DNA from: Magnetospirillum sp. ME-1
GTDB lineage: Bacteria > Pseudomonadota > Alphaproteobacteria > Rhodospirillales > Magnetospirillaceae
Length of the DNA stretch: 64,000 nt
Reading direction: 5' to 3'
Assembly (NCBI RefSeq): GCF_002105535.1
Contig: NZ_CP015848.1
Span: forward strand, 4,354,985 to 4,418,984
The notes beneath the pieces were generated by a model, which was not told the DNA's origin, made no database searches, and worked only from the letters and a program-made list of their open reading frames with translations. The translations under genes and the position numbers were made by a program. Every line of letters starts with the position of its first letter. Positions within the stretch are counted from its first letter, which is position 1. Shown one piece after another: positions 1 through 7,865 of this stretch.

Positions 1-1069
1 CCCCCACGGGTCCTTCCGGCATCTCCTTGGCCCAGGCGGCCCGCGCCGCGAACCGCGCCTTGATCGCGGCCCAATCCTCGGCCGACAGGCTGTCGCGCTC
101 ACCCAGCAGCGGCACCACCGCCTCGGCCTTGAAGCGGGCGATGGCCGCGCCCCAGGCCGGATTGAGCCCCGCCCCCAGCGGCAGGTCGGCGCCGGCGGCC
201 ACGCCCGCCAGGGGGAATTCGGCCAGCGCCGCCGAATCCGGTGACAGCATTTGCCCGGCCAGCCCCGCCCAATCCTCCTCCGAGCGGTTGAGCGGCCCGG
301 CGGCGCGGGTGTCGAAGGCGGCCAGCGCGCAGCGGGTGAACCAGTCGTCCAGCTTGGCCGCCACCGCCGTCACCGCCTCGGCGGCATGCTCGGATTCGCC
401 GGCCACCGGGTTGAGGGCCGGGTCCTGGTCGGCCTTGGCCGCCCATTTGGCATGGGCCTCGGCCGCCTCGAAGAATTCCTTCACCTTGTCCAGATTGACC
501 CCGGGCAGGCCGCCGCGATCGGTCTCGCCGCCCAGGCAGGCGATGATGTCCTCGATCACCGAGCGAAGCGCCGGGTCGTCGACGATTTCCGCCGGAACGA
601 TGCCGTCGCCGTTGAAGTCGTTGGCGGCGAACACCTCCTGCACCCCGGCCACCTCGGCCAGGGTGATGGTGTCGGAATCGGGCTTGCCGCTCTTGGCCAG
701 GATGCGCCGGGCCGCCGCCAGCACGGCGCGGCCCTCGGGCTTGGCATCGTCGATCTCGGCCAGGGGCAGCGCATCCTCGCGCTTCAACAGCAGATCGGGC
801 TGCTTCAACAGGTTGCCGGCCCACTCGACGGCGGCGATGACCTCGCCGGCGCGGATGCGGCCGTCATGATCGGAATCGATGATGTCCAGCGTGCGCTGGT
901 CCAGCTCGATGCCGCGCGTCGGGCAGGACAGCGCCGCCCACAGCTTCTGGTCCAGCGAACCCAGGCTCATCAGCGCCCGGCCGGTATCGAGCCGCACCTG
1001 ATCGAAGCCCCCCGCCCGGAAGAACTTCCACTGCATCGGACCCTGATTGCCGCCGGTTTCGTCGCCCAT
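1..1069 (-). CDS. EF-hand domain protein, 3' end outside window
   Basis: The frame starts at an ATG at 1069 and stays open to the left edge, giving 356 visible codons without a C-terminus. A purine-rich AGGGGGCGG lies just upstream of the ATG. No signal peptide or membrane segment is seen. Residues 65-76 form a canonical 12-residue EF-hand loop (DxDxDG..I...E), and residues 151-161 form a second loop (DFNGDG) in which the Glu comes one position early. The rest is acidic and Ala-rich, probably helical. A calcium-responsive cytoplasmic protein is the inference; I do not recognise a named family. The opposite strand is also open for long stretches here, but only this frame carries recognisable motifs. 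Confidence 0.75.
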   Translation of the reverse strand, partial: MGDETGGNQGPMQWKFFRAGGFDQVRLDTGRALMSLGSLDQKLWAALSCPTRGIELDQRTLDIIDSDHDGRIRAGEVIAAVEWAGNLLKQPDLLLKREDALPLAEIDDAKPEGRAVLAAARRILAKSGKPDSDTITLAEVAGVQEVFAANDFNGDGIVPAEIVDDPALRSVIEDIIACLGGETDRGGLPGVNLDKVKEFFEAAEAHAKWAAKADQDPALNPVAGESEHAAEAVTAVAAKLDDWFTRCALAAFDTRAAGPLNRSEEDWAGLAGQMLSPDSAALAEFPLAGVAAGADLPLGAGLNPAWGAAIARFKAEAVVPLLGERDSLSAEDWAAIKARFAARAAWAKEMPEGPVG

Positions 1070-1226
1070 GTCCGCCCCCTGGAATTGAACCCTTCCATCA
1101 TGCCCGAAGCGGGGACGGAGGCAAGCGTTACACTCTGTTACCCCCTGCCCGTCCGCCGGACATCCGCCCGTTACCTTCGCATGATCTAATACACCCATGA
1201 GCGGGAATGAGTGACAGGAGGCAATC

Positions 1227-1544
1227 ATGAAGACCATCCTCAAGACCCTCGCGGCTCTCGCCCTCGTCGGTTTTGTCGCCTCGTGCGCGGCCCAAGCCGC
1301 CGACCCGACCCCCACGCCGCAAACCTGGGGTCCCGGCTGGCGTCATGAGCAGATGCTGAAGGCCCAGAAGGACGGCACCTTCGTCCCCGGCCGCGGCCCG
1401 GGCTACGGCATGTGGGGCGGCGGCCCCGGCTATGGCCGCGGCATGATGGCGCAGGCCATCGGCGCCGATGGCAAGATCGACGTGAGCAAACTGCCCGCCG
1501 GTTGCCCGATGCGCCAGGGACTGATCCAGGCCCCGACCCAGTAA
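1227..1544 (+). CDS. Small secreted Gly/Met-rich protein
   Basis: A 105-residue protein with an N-terminal signal peptide: a lysine-containing start, a hydrophobic core, and a probable cut after AQAA near residue 25. An alternative reading as a lipoprotein would use Cys20 (VASC). The mature part has a GPGYG motif repeated on each side of MWGG, then a Met-containing segment and a single late Cys. The start has a GACAGGAGG ribosome site 7-8 bases upstream. A perfect hairpin terminator follows directly, so the gene is probably monocistronic. The function is unknown; a periplasmic metal-related or cell-surface role is only a guess. Confidence 0.75.
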   Translation: MKTILKTLAALALVGFVASCAAQAADPTPTPQTWGPGWRHEQMLKAQKDGTFVPGRGPGYGMWGGGPGYGRGMMAQAIGADGKIDVSKLPAGCPMRQGLIQAPTQ

Positions 1545-1560
1545 GCGATCATTTGCGCGA

Positions 1561-1600
1561 AGCCCCGCCCCCGGCTTGACAGCCGGGGGCGGGGCTTTGA
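1561..1600 (+). terminator. Rho-independent terminator
   Basis: A perfect 15-bp GC-rich stem (1561-1575 with 1582-1596), a 6-base loop TTGACA, then a short T-containing tail. It follows the small secreted protein gene and precedes the ABC binding-protein gene. Confidence 0.8.
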
Positions 1601-1610
1601 TTCTAGGGAG

Positions 1611-3260
1611 ATGTTCAAGCGCCTCGCCCCCCTGCTCGTCTCGACCCTGCTCGCCGCCCCGGCTTTGGCCAAGGACGAGTTGGCCATCGGCATCACCCAG
1701 TTTCCCGCGACGCTGAACCCGTCCATCGAATCCATGCTGGCCAAGACCTATGTCCTGGCCTTCGCCCACCGGCCGATCACCGCCTATGACGCCGCGTGGC
1801 AGCTGACCTGCCTTTTGTGCGAACAGCTTCCGACCATCGAGAACGGGCTGGCCAAGGTGGAGAGCCTGGAGGGCGGCAGAAAGGGCATCGCCGCCACCTA
1901 TACGCTGCGCGCCGACGCCAAATGGGCCGACGGCACGCCGGTGACCACCGACGACGTGGTCTTCAGCTGGCAGGTGGGACGCCATCCCCAGTCGGGCGTG
2001 GCGGCGGCCGAGCTGTTCCGCCGCATCACCCGAATCGAGGCCAAGGACAAGCGGACCTTCACGCTCTACGTGGACAAGCTGACCTTCGACTACAACGCCA
2101 TCAACGACCTGCGCCTGCTGCCCGCCCATGTGGAGAAAAAGCGGTTCGAGGCCGCGCCCGCCGAGTACCGCAACCGCACCGCCTACGACCAGGATTCCAC
2201 CAATCCCGGCCTTTACAACGGTCCCTACCGCATCAGCGCGGTGGTCCAGGGCAGCCATGTGGTGCTGGAGCCCAACGCCCATTGGGGCGGGACCAAGCCG
2301 GCGTTCAAGCGCATCGTGGTCAAGGCCATCGAGAACACCGCCTCGCTGGAGGCCAACCTGCTGGCGGGCGGCATCGACATGATCGCCGGTGAGCTGGGCC
2401 TGCCGCTGGAGCAGGCCCTGGCCTTCGAGAAGCGCCACGGCGCCCGCTTCGAGGTGATCACCAGACCCAGCCTGAGCTACGAGCACCTGGACCTCAACCT
2501 GTCCTCGCCCCTTTTGTCCGAGCCAAAGGTGCGCCGCGCCCTGCTGCTGGGGCTTGACCGCGAGACCATCTCGCGCCAGCTGTTCGAGGGCCGCCAGATC
2601 GTCGCCCAATCCCTGGTGCCGCCGCTGGACTGGGTCTACGCCGCCGACCTGCCCAAGGCCGCCTTCGATCCGGTGCGCGCCAACCAGTTGCTGGACGAGG
2701 CCGGCTGGATGGTCGGACCGGGGGGCATCCGGGTCAACACCAAAGGCGAGCGGATGTCGCTGGAACTGGTCACCACCGCCGGCAACCGCTCGCGCGAGCT
2801 GGTGGCCCAGGTGATGCAGGCCCAATGGAAGAAGATCGGCGTCGAGCTCAAGCTGAAGACCGAGCCGCCGCGCGTGATGTTCGGCGAGACGGTGACCCGG
2901 CGCAAGTTCCCCCACATGGCGCTGTTCGCCTGGTACTCGGCGCCCGAGAACGTGCCGCGCTCGACGCTGCACTCCACCATGGTGCCCAGCACGGCCAACA
3001 ACTGGTCGGGCCAGAACTACACCGGCTACGCCAACCCGGAAATGGACAGGCTGATCGACGCGGTCGAGGGGGAACTGGACAAGGACAAACGCAAGGCCCT
3101 GTGGCGCGACATCCAGGCCCTTTACGCCGCCAACCTGCCGGCGCTGCCGCTGTTCTTCAAGTCGGATTCCTTCATCCTGCCCAAGGCCTTGAAGGGGGTG
3201 CGGCCCACCGGCCATCAGGACCCCTCCCCCTATTGGGCGGAGCAGTGGCGGTGGGAGTAA
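1611..3260 (+). CDS. ABC transporter substrate-binding protein, family 5 (peptide/nickel type)
   Basis: A 549-residue periplasmic binding protein of the SBP_bac_5 (DppA/OppA) type. Residues 1-20 are a Sec signal peptide ending in APALA. The mature protein has the usual features: AIGITQFPATLNP near the N-terminus, the Y.LR.DAKWADGTPVTTDDVVFSW block around residue 100, and a C-terminal region in which LW..IQALYAANLPALPLF matches the family. It should capture peptides or a related solute and deliver it to the two permeases that follow. The ATG at 1611 has TAGGGAG directly in front, which is closer than ideal. A palindromic repeat separates this gene from the permeases. Confidence 0.9.
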   Translation: MFKRLAPLLVSTLLAAPALAKDELAIGITQFPATLNPSIESMLAKTYVLAFAHRPITAYDAAWQLTCLLCEQLPTIENGLAKVESLEGGRKGIAATYTLRADAKWADGTPVTTDDVVFSWQVGRHPQSGVAAAELFRRITRIEAKDKRTFTLYVDKLTFDYNAINDLRLLPAHVEKKRFEAAPAEYRNRTAYDQDSTNPGLYNGPYRISAVVQGSHVVLEPNAHWGGTKPAFKRIVVKAIENTASLEANLLAGGIDMIAGELGLPLEQALAFEKRHGARFEVITRPSLSYEHLDLNLSSPLLSEPKVRRALLLGLDRETISRQLFEGRQIVAQSLVPPLDWVYAADLPKAAFDPVRANQLLDEAGWMVGPGGIRVNTKGERMSLELVTTAGNRSRELVAQVMQAQWKKIGVELKLKTEPPRVMFGETVTRRKFPHMALFAWYSAPENVPRSTLHSTMVPSTANNWSGQNYTGYANPEMDRLIDAVEGELDKDKRKALWRDIQALYAANLPALPLFFKSDSFILPKALKGVRPTGHQDPSPYWAEQWRWE

Positions 3261-3276
3261 ACCGGCGTGCCCTAAA

Positions 3277-3384
3277 CTGTCATCCCGAGCGTATGCGAGG
3301 GATCTCCGCCTGGACTGGCGATCCCGGTCTTGAAAAGCCATGCCAGGACGAGATCCCTCCTCCCGAGGGTCGTCGGGATGACAG
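3277..3384. repeat. REP-like intergenic palindromic repeat
   Basis: The outer arms CTGTCATCCCGA (3277-3288) and TCGGGATGACAG (3373-3384) are exact reverse complements, about 85 bases apart. The element fills most of the gap between the binding-protein gene and its permease gene. Dispersed intergenic palindromes with this ATCCCGA-type end are common in proteobacteria. No copy with the same arms was noticed elsewhere in this window. Confidence 0.7.
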
Positions 3385-3432
3385 GTCAAGATTGTCGGCC
3401 GATGCTATGACACAGCTTGGGAGGGGCAAGCC

Positions 3433-4386
3433 ATGACTGGCAAGGCCATGGCCCGCCTGATCCAGTCGGCCCTGGTCCTGCTGGTGATGTCCTTCGTGGT
3501 CTATGGCCTGATGGGCCTGATGCCCGGCGATCCCATCGACCTGATGATCGCCGGCGACCCGCGCATGAGCTCCGAGGACGCGCTCCGGCTGAAAGCGCTT
3601 TACGGCCTCGACCGGCCATGGACCGAGCGCTGGCTGCGCTGGCTGGGACAGGTGCTCCAGGGCGAGTTGGGCTATTCCCGCCTTTACGCCCGCCCAGTGG
3701 CCGAATCCATGGCCCCGGCGCTGGGCAACAGCGCGCTGCTGATGCTGTCGGCCATGGCGCTGTCGCTGTCGGTGGCCATTCCGCTGGGCATCCTCGCCTC
3801 GCTCCGACCGGGAAGCCCGCTCGACCGGCTGGTCAACCTGCTGGCCTTCGCCTCGGTGTCGGTGCCGGTGTTCTGGCTGGGCCTGATGCTGATCGTGGTG
3901 TTCGCCGTGTCGCTGGGCTGGCTGCCGGCTGGCGGCGTCGAGACGGTGGGCGGCGGCGGGCTGGCCGACAGGCTGCGCCACATGGTTCTGCCGGTCTCCG
4001 CCCTGGCCCTGGCCGGTATCGGCCAGGCGGCACGGCACATGCGGGCCGCCATGATCTCGGAAGCCGGCGCCGACTACATCCGCACGGCGCGGGCCAAGGG
4101 CTGTGGTCCCGCCCGCGTGGTGCTGGGCCACCAGTTGCGCAATGCCCTGCTGCCCATCACCACCATCGTGGCGCTGGAATTCGGCGGCCTGTTCTCGGGC
4201 GCGCTGATCACCGAGACGGTCTTCGCCTGGCCCGGCATGGGCCGCCTGATCTACGAGGCGGTGATGGGCAACGACTTCAATCTGGCCCTGTCGGGATTGC
4301 TGCTGGCCACCGCCATGACGCTGGCCGGCTCGGTGCTGGCCGACATGGCCTATCAGCGCCTCGATCCCCGGATCGGCCGGTCATGA
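3433..4386 (+). CDS. ABC transporter permease, DppB/OppB type
   Basis: A 317-residue inner-membrane permease of the dipeptide/oligopeptide family. The N-terminal membrane helix is followed by GLMGLMPGDPIDLM, typical of DppB proteins, and the periplasmic loop contains LYGLDRPW. About six membrane segments are visible. The cytoplasmic ATPase-contact (EAA) loop reads YIRTARAKGCGPARVV around residue 215. The stop codon overlaps the start of the next permease as ATGA, which indicates translational coupling. The cognate ATPases must be encoded elsewhere. Confidence 0.92.
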   Translation: MTGKAMARLIQSALVLLVMSFVVYGLMGLMPGDPIDLMIAGDPRMSSEDALRLKALYGLDRPWTERWLRWLGQVLQGELGYSRLYARPVAESMAPALGNSALLMLSAMALSLSVAIPLGILASLRPGSPLDRLVNLLAFASVSVPVFWLGLMLIVVFAVSLGWLPAGGVETVGGGGLADRLRHMVLPVSALALAGIGQAARHMRAAMISEAGADYIRTARAKGCGPARVVLGHQLRNALLPITTIVALEFGGLFSGALITETVFAWPGMGRLIYEAVMGNDFNLALSGLLLATAMTLAGSVLADMAYQRLDPRIGRS

Positions 4387-5207
4387 GGACGGGCGCCGCC
4401 ATCTTAGTGCTGTTGCTGGCCGCCGTATTGGCCGCGCCCTGGGCCCTGCCCGCCCCCGAAGCCATGGATCTGGCCAGCCGTTTCGATCCGCCGTCCGCGG
4501 CCCATCTGCTGGGCACCGACGATCTGGGCCGCGACATCGCGGCGCGCCTCGCCCAGGGTGGTCTGGTCTCGCTGGGCGTCGCCGCGCTCACCGCCCTGAT
4601 GGCGGCGCTGATCGGCACCATCATCGGGCTGCTGGCCGGATATCATGGCGGCTGGGCCGATTCCGCGCTGATGCGCCTCACCGACGGGGTGATGTCGCTG
4701 CCGCTGCTGCCTTTGCTGATCGTCATGGCCGCCGCCGATCCCGCCAAGCTGGGGGTGCCGCCCGGCTTGACCGGGTCCGAGGTGTTCGCCGTGCTGCGCC
4801 CGGCGGTGATCATCGCCTGCATCGCCTGGACCGGGGTGGCCCGCCTGGTGCGCGCCGCCACCCTTTCGGTGCGTACCCGCGACTATGTGCGCGCCGCCGA
4901 GGCCATGGGCGCCCGGCCCATGCGCATCATGCTGCGCCACATCCTGCCCAACGTCGCCTCGCCCATCGTGGTGGCCACCACGCTGTCGGTGGGCAACATC
5001 ATCCTGATCGAAAGCGCGCTGTCCTTCCTGGGGCTCGGCATCCGCCCGCCCCTGGCGTCGTGGGGCAACATGCTGACCGGGGCCATGGACGTGGTGTGGA
5101 GCGCGCCGCTGCTGGCCTTCTGGCCGGGCGCCGCCATCTTCGCCACCGTGCTGGGTTTCAACCTGCTGGGCGACGGGCTGCAGAAGGCGCTGGATCCCAA
5201 GGGATAA
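4383..5207 (+). CDS. ABC transporter permease, DppC/OppC type
   Basis: A 274-residue permease, partner of the preceding DppB-type protein. The start ATG at 4383 overlaps the upstream stop. It has an N-terminal membrane helix, the family motif HLLGTDDLGRDIAARL near residue 40, several membrane segments, and an EAA loop (YVRAAEAMGARPMRIM) near residue 165. The ending LLGDGLQKALDPKG is characteristic of DppC. No ATPase gene follows; the next gene is convergent. Confidence 0.93.
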   Translation: MRTGAAILVLLLAAVLAAPWALPAPEAMDLASRFDPPSAAHLLGTDDLGRDIAARLAQGGLVSLGVAALTALMAALIGTIIGLLAGYHGGWADSALMRLTDGVMSLPLLPLLIVMAAADPAKLGVPPGLTGSEVFAVLRPAVIIACIAWTGVARLVRAATLSVRTRDYVRAAEAMGARPMRIMLRHILPNVASPIVVATTLSVGNIILIESALSFLGLGIRPPLASWGNMLTGAMDVVWSAPLLAFWPGAAIFATVLGFNLLGDGLQKALDPKG

Positions 5208-5408
5208 GATATGGGCTTCCGCCCATACCCGCTTGCTCGCTTCGCTCGTCCCTCTGGGACCGCACCCCCGGGTGCGTCGTTTGCCCCTGCGGGGCTGCAC
5301 GGGGCCGATGGCCCCAAACCCCATTCCATTATTTCATGAAACAAAAGGAGGGTTCGGGAGGCATGCCTCCCGATGGGGTCGGGGCAAAGCCCCGCATGTC
5401 GCCGCGCC
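5208..5408. repeat. Intergenic spacer made of short inverted repeats
   Basis: The spacer between two convergent genes is packed with small palindromes. They include a perfect GGGAGGCATGCCTCCC at 5356-5371, GGGGC-AAA-GCCCC at 5381-5393, GGGGCC-GAT-GGCCCC near 5302 and GGGCTTCCGCCC near 5212. None is followed by a T-run. A REP-like mosaic or factor-aided termination region is the likely meaning. Confidence 0.5.
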
Positions 5409-6233
5409 TCAGTGGCTGAACAGCACCGGCACGGTCATGGAATCCAGCATGTGGCGGGTGGCGCCGCCCAGCACCATCTCGCGCAGGCGCGAACGGCCGT
5501 AGCCGCCCATGACCAGCAGGTCCACGTCCTCGTCGGCGGCGCGCGACAGCAGCATCTCGCCCACGTTGAGGTCGTCGGAGGCCACGTGCTCGCACACCGC
5601 GTTGACCCCGTGGCGCGACAGGTGCAGGCAGATGTCGGCGCCGGGAATGTCGCCGTGCCCCGCCATGCCGTGGCCGGGATTGATGGCGATGACGTGAACC
5701 GTCTGGGCGCCCGCCAGCAGGGGCATGGCATCGTGGACGGCGCGGGTCGCCTCGCGCCCGCCGTTCCAGGCCACCATCACCCGGCGGCCTAAGGTGGGGA
5801 AGCGGCCGGCGAAGGGCACCACCAGCACCGGACGGCCCACCGCCATGATCAGTTCATCGGCCAGACGCGGCGCATCGGACTGGGGCTCGGCCTGGCCGAT
5901 CACCGCCAGATCGGCGTAGCGGGCGTGCAGAGCCAGGGTTTCGGCCATGGGGCCGCTGACGTCGCGCCATTCGCGCGTCACCCCCGGCCCGGTCTCGCAG
6001 GCCGCCACCATGGCCTCGACCTGCTTGGCCGCCTCGGCGTCGCGGGCGGCGCCGATCTGGTTGAGGTCGCCGCCGAACTGGGCGGTGACATGGGAGGGCA
6101 GCAAGGCCTGATCCCGGATATTGAGAGCGATCAGGTGGGACTGGAAGCGGGCGGCGATGCCGGCCGCCAGATCCAGGCGTACGCGGGCGCGCGGAGTGTC
6201 ATCGACGTGAACCAGGATGTCCTTGTAGGTCAT
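5409..6233 (-). CDS. Universal stress protein (UspA family, tandem domains)
   Basis: A 274-residue cytoplasmic protein, the length of two Usp domains in tandem. The N-terminus MTYKDILVHVDDTPRA is a classic Usp first strand. The C-terminus carries the nucleotide-binding glycine pattern GGYG(9 residues)GG, with Gly where many ATP-binding members have Ser or Thr, and ends PVLFSH. The first domain appears to lack a clear ATP motif. The ATG at 6233 is preceded by AGGGGGCGG. The gene is single, between convergent and divergent neighbours. A stress-resistance role is known for the family; the specific trigger is unknown. Confidence 0.9.
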   Translation of the reverse strand: MTYKDILVHVDDTPRARVRLDLAAGIAARFQSHLIALNIRDQALLPSHVTAQFGGDLNQIGAARDAEAAKQVEAMVAACETGPGVTREWRDVSGPMAETLALHARYADLAVIGQAEPQSDAPRLADELIMAVGRPVLVVPFAGRFPTLGRRVMVAWNGGREATRAVHDAMPLLAGAQTVHVIAINPGHGMAGHGDIPGADICLHLSRHGVNAVCEHVASDDLNVGEMLLSRAADEDVDLLVMGGYGRSRLREMVLGGATRHMLDSMTVPVLFSH

Positions 6234-6319
6234 GACCGCCCCCTGAAATCTTCACGGCGAACCATCTTAGCCCCAACCGCGCACGGGGGCCAAATCACTC
6301 CGCGAAGTGCAGACCCCAG

Positions 6320-7684
6320 CTAATAGCTGGTCGCCTCGCAGGACTGGCGGTGCAGTTTCAAGACCTTGCACAGCTTGGTGGCGTCGGCGCGGCTTTTCAT
6401 GGGGCCGGCGACGATGCGCCAGCGGGTGCCGCGCTCGCCCTGGTCGATCTTGGGGAAGGTGGCGTTGATATTGGCCAGCTCCTCGGGGAACTTGGCCTTG
6501 ATCTTTTCCCAGGTGTCGCGCGCCGCGTCCTCGGTCTTGGCGGTGCCCAGGCTGACACCCGGCGTGCCGCCGCCCGACGACGCCTTGGCGCCCGAGCCGT
6601 TGGCGCCGCCCTGGCGCAGGCCGGTGGCGGTGCCCGATACCGGCTGCTTGGCCAGCTGGGTATCCAGCACCTTTTCGACGGCGGCCTTTTCGCGCTTGGC
6701 CTCGTCGGCGGAGACCAGATTGGCGGCGCGCAGGCGCTCGACCCGGCCGACGGCGGTGGCGGCCTCCATCACGTCCTTGGGCGGCAGCACCGGCAGGTCC
6801 ACCTTGCGCGGCTCGGCCGGCAGCAGGGCGTCGAGAATGGCCAGACGCTCGGCACCATGCTCGGCGGGCGACAGGGCGCGGCTTTCCAGCGCCACGGCGA
6901 GCGCGCGCAGGCGGTCGACCACCTGCTCCTCGGTGGGGCCGGGACGCTCCAGCCCCTGGGCCGGGGGCAGCTTCGACGAATAGGGCAGCAAGGCCCCGAG
7001 ATTGGTGTTGCGCCGGCGCGAATGCTCCTCCGGGGTGATCAGCCCCTCGTCCAGCAGGCGCCGCAGGACGCGGAAACGGGTGGCGACGTTGGTTTCCGCC
7101 TGGGTGGCGCCCCGCGTCGCCATGGCGGAAGACGGCATGCCGCCCGGCTCGCCCAGCGGTTCGGCGGCGACCATGCCACGGCTGGCCCCCTGCGGGCTCA
7201 TGGGCTCGAAGCTTTGGGGCGTCAACTCGGACTGACGACCCGAACGCAGGGCCGAACCGGCGACGGTGCGGCCCAGCATCTTGTCCACCACCAGCAGGTT
7301 GGCCTGGGCCACGTCCACCAGCGAGCGGATCTGCGGCCCGCCCTGGGACGGCGTGGTGATGGTGACCTGCGGCCGGTTGGCGATGATCACCTCGTAATAC
7401 TGGCGCGCCAGATCGTAACGGCCGGTGGCCTGATAGACCATGCCGGCGGTGTAGAGGGCGAAAGGATCCTTCGGATTACGCCGAAGCGCCGTGATGGCCA
7501 GGCGCTCGGCGGTGCCGTATTCGCCCCGGGTGAGCGCGGTCATGGCCCTTTCACTGGAATCGTCGTCGAGCAGGGGAGACTTCATCACGGCATCGGTGAA
7601 GCCGCGCGGGTCGTTGAGCACGCCGCACCCCGCCAGCGCCGTTACCAGCGACACGGCCAGGACGCCCCTGCGCAATCCTTTCAT
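6320..7684 (-). CDS. TPR lipoprotein with C-terminal SPOR domain
   Basis: From the ATG at 7684 the product is 454 residues and starts with a lipoprotein signal whose lipobox is LAGC (Cys near residue 19). An ATG two codons earlier, at 7690, is nearly as good; GAGG lies 9 bases before 7684. The segment after the lipobox has TPR-like helices (ERLAITALRRNPKDPFALYTAGMVY), then a long variable region. The last 70 residues resemble a SPOR peptidoglycan-binding domain (RWRIVAGPMKSRADATKLC). It is probably anchored in the outer membrane and contacts septal or denuded peptidoglycan. The gene is divergent from the CYTH-CHAD gene. Confidence 0.82.
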   Translation of the reverse strand: MKGLRRGVLAVSLVTALAGCGVLNDPRGFTDAVMKSPLLDDDSSERAMTALTRGEYGTAERLAITALRRNPKDPFALYTAGMVYQATGRYDLARQYYEVIIANRPQVTITTPSQGGPQIRSLVDVAQANLLVVDKMLGRTVAGSALRSGRQSELTPQSFEPMSPQGASRGMVAAEPLGEPGGMPSSAMATRGATQAETNVATRFRVLRRLLDEGLITPEEHSRRRNTNLGALLPYSSKLPPAQGLERPGPTEEQVVDRLRALAVALESRALSPAEHGAERLAILDALLPAEPRKVDLPVLPPKDVMEAATAVGRVERLRAANLVSADEAKREKAAVEKVLDTQLAKQPVSGTATGLRQGGANGSGAKASSGGGTPGVSLGTAKTEDAARDTWEKIKAKFPEELANINATFPKIDQGERGTRWRIVAGPMKSRADATKLCKVLKLHRQSCEATSY

Positions 7685-7865
7685 GCTCATAGACCTCGTC
7701 CCCCAAGATGGCACGATCATCCGCCCCTCCCGGACTCTCACATCGGGCTGGACGGGACAAGACCTTTTCAGTCTTGCCGCCATAATGCGTCAATGAAGGT
7801 TCACACTTTGCTAATGGCCGGATGCCTGCCGGCTGGTATAATTACCCCATCATCCGGGGGAATGC

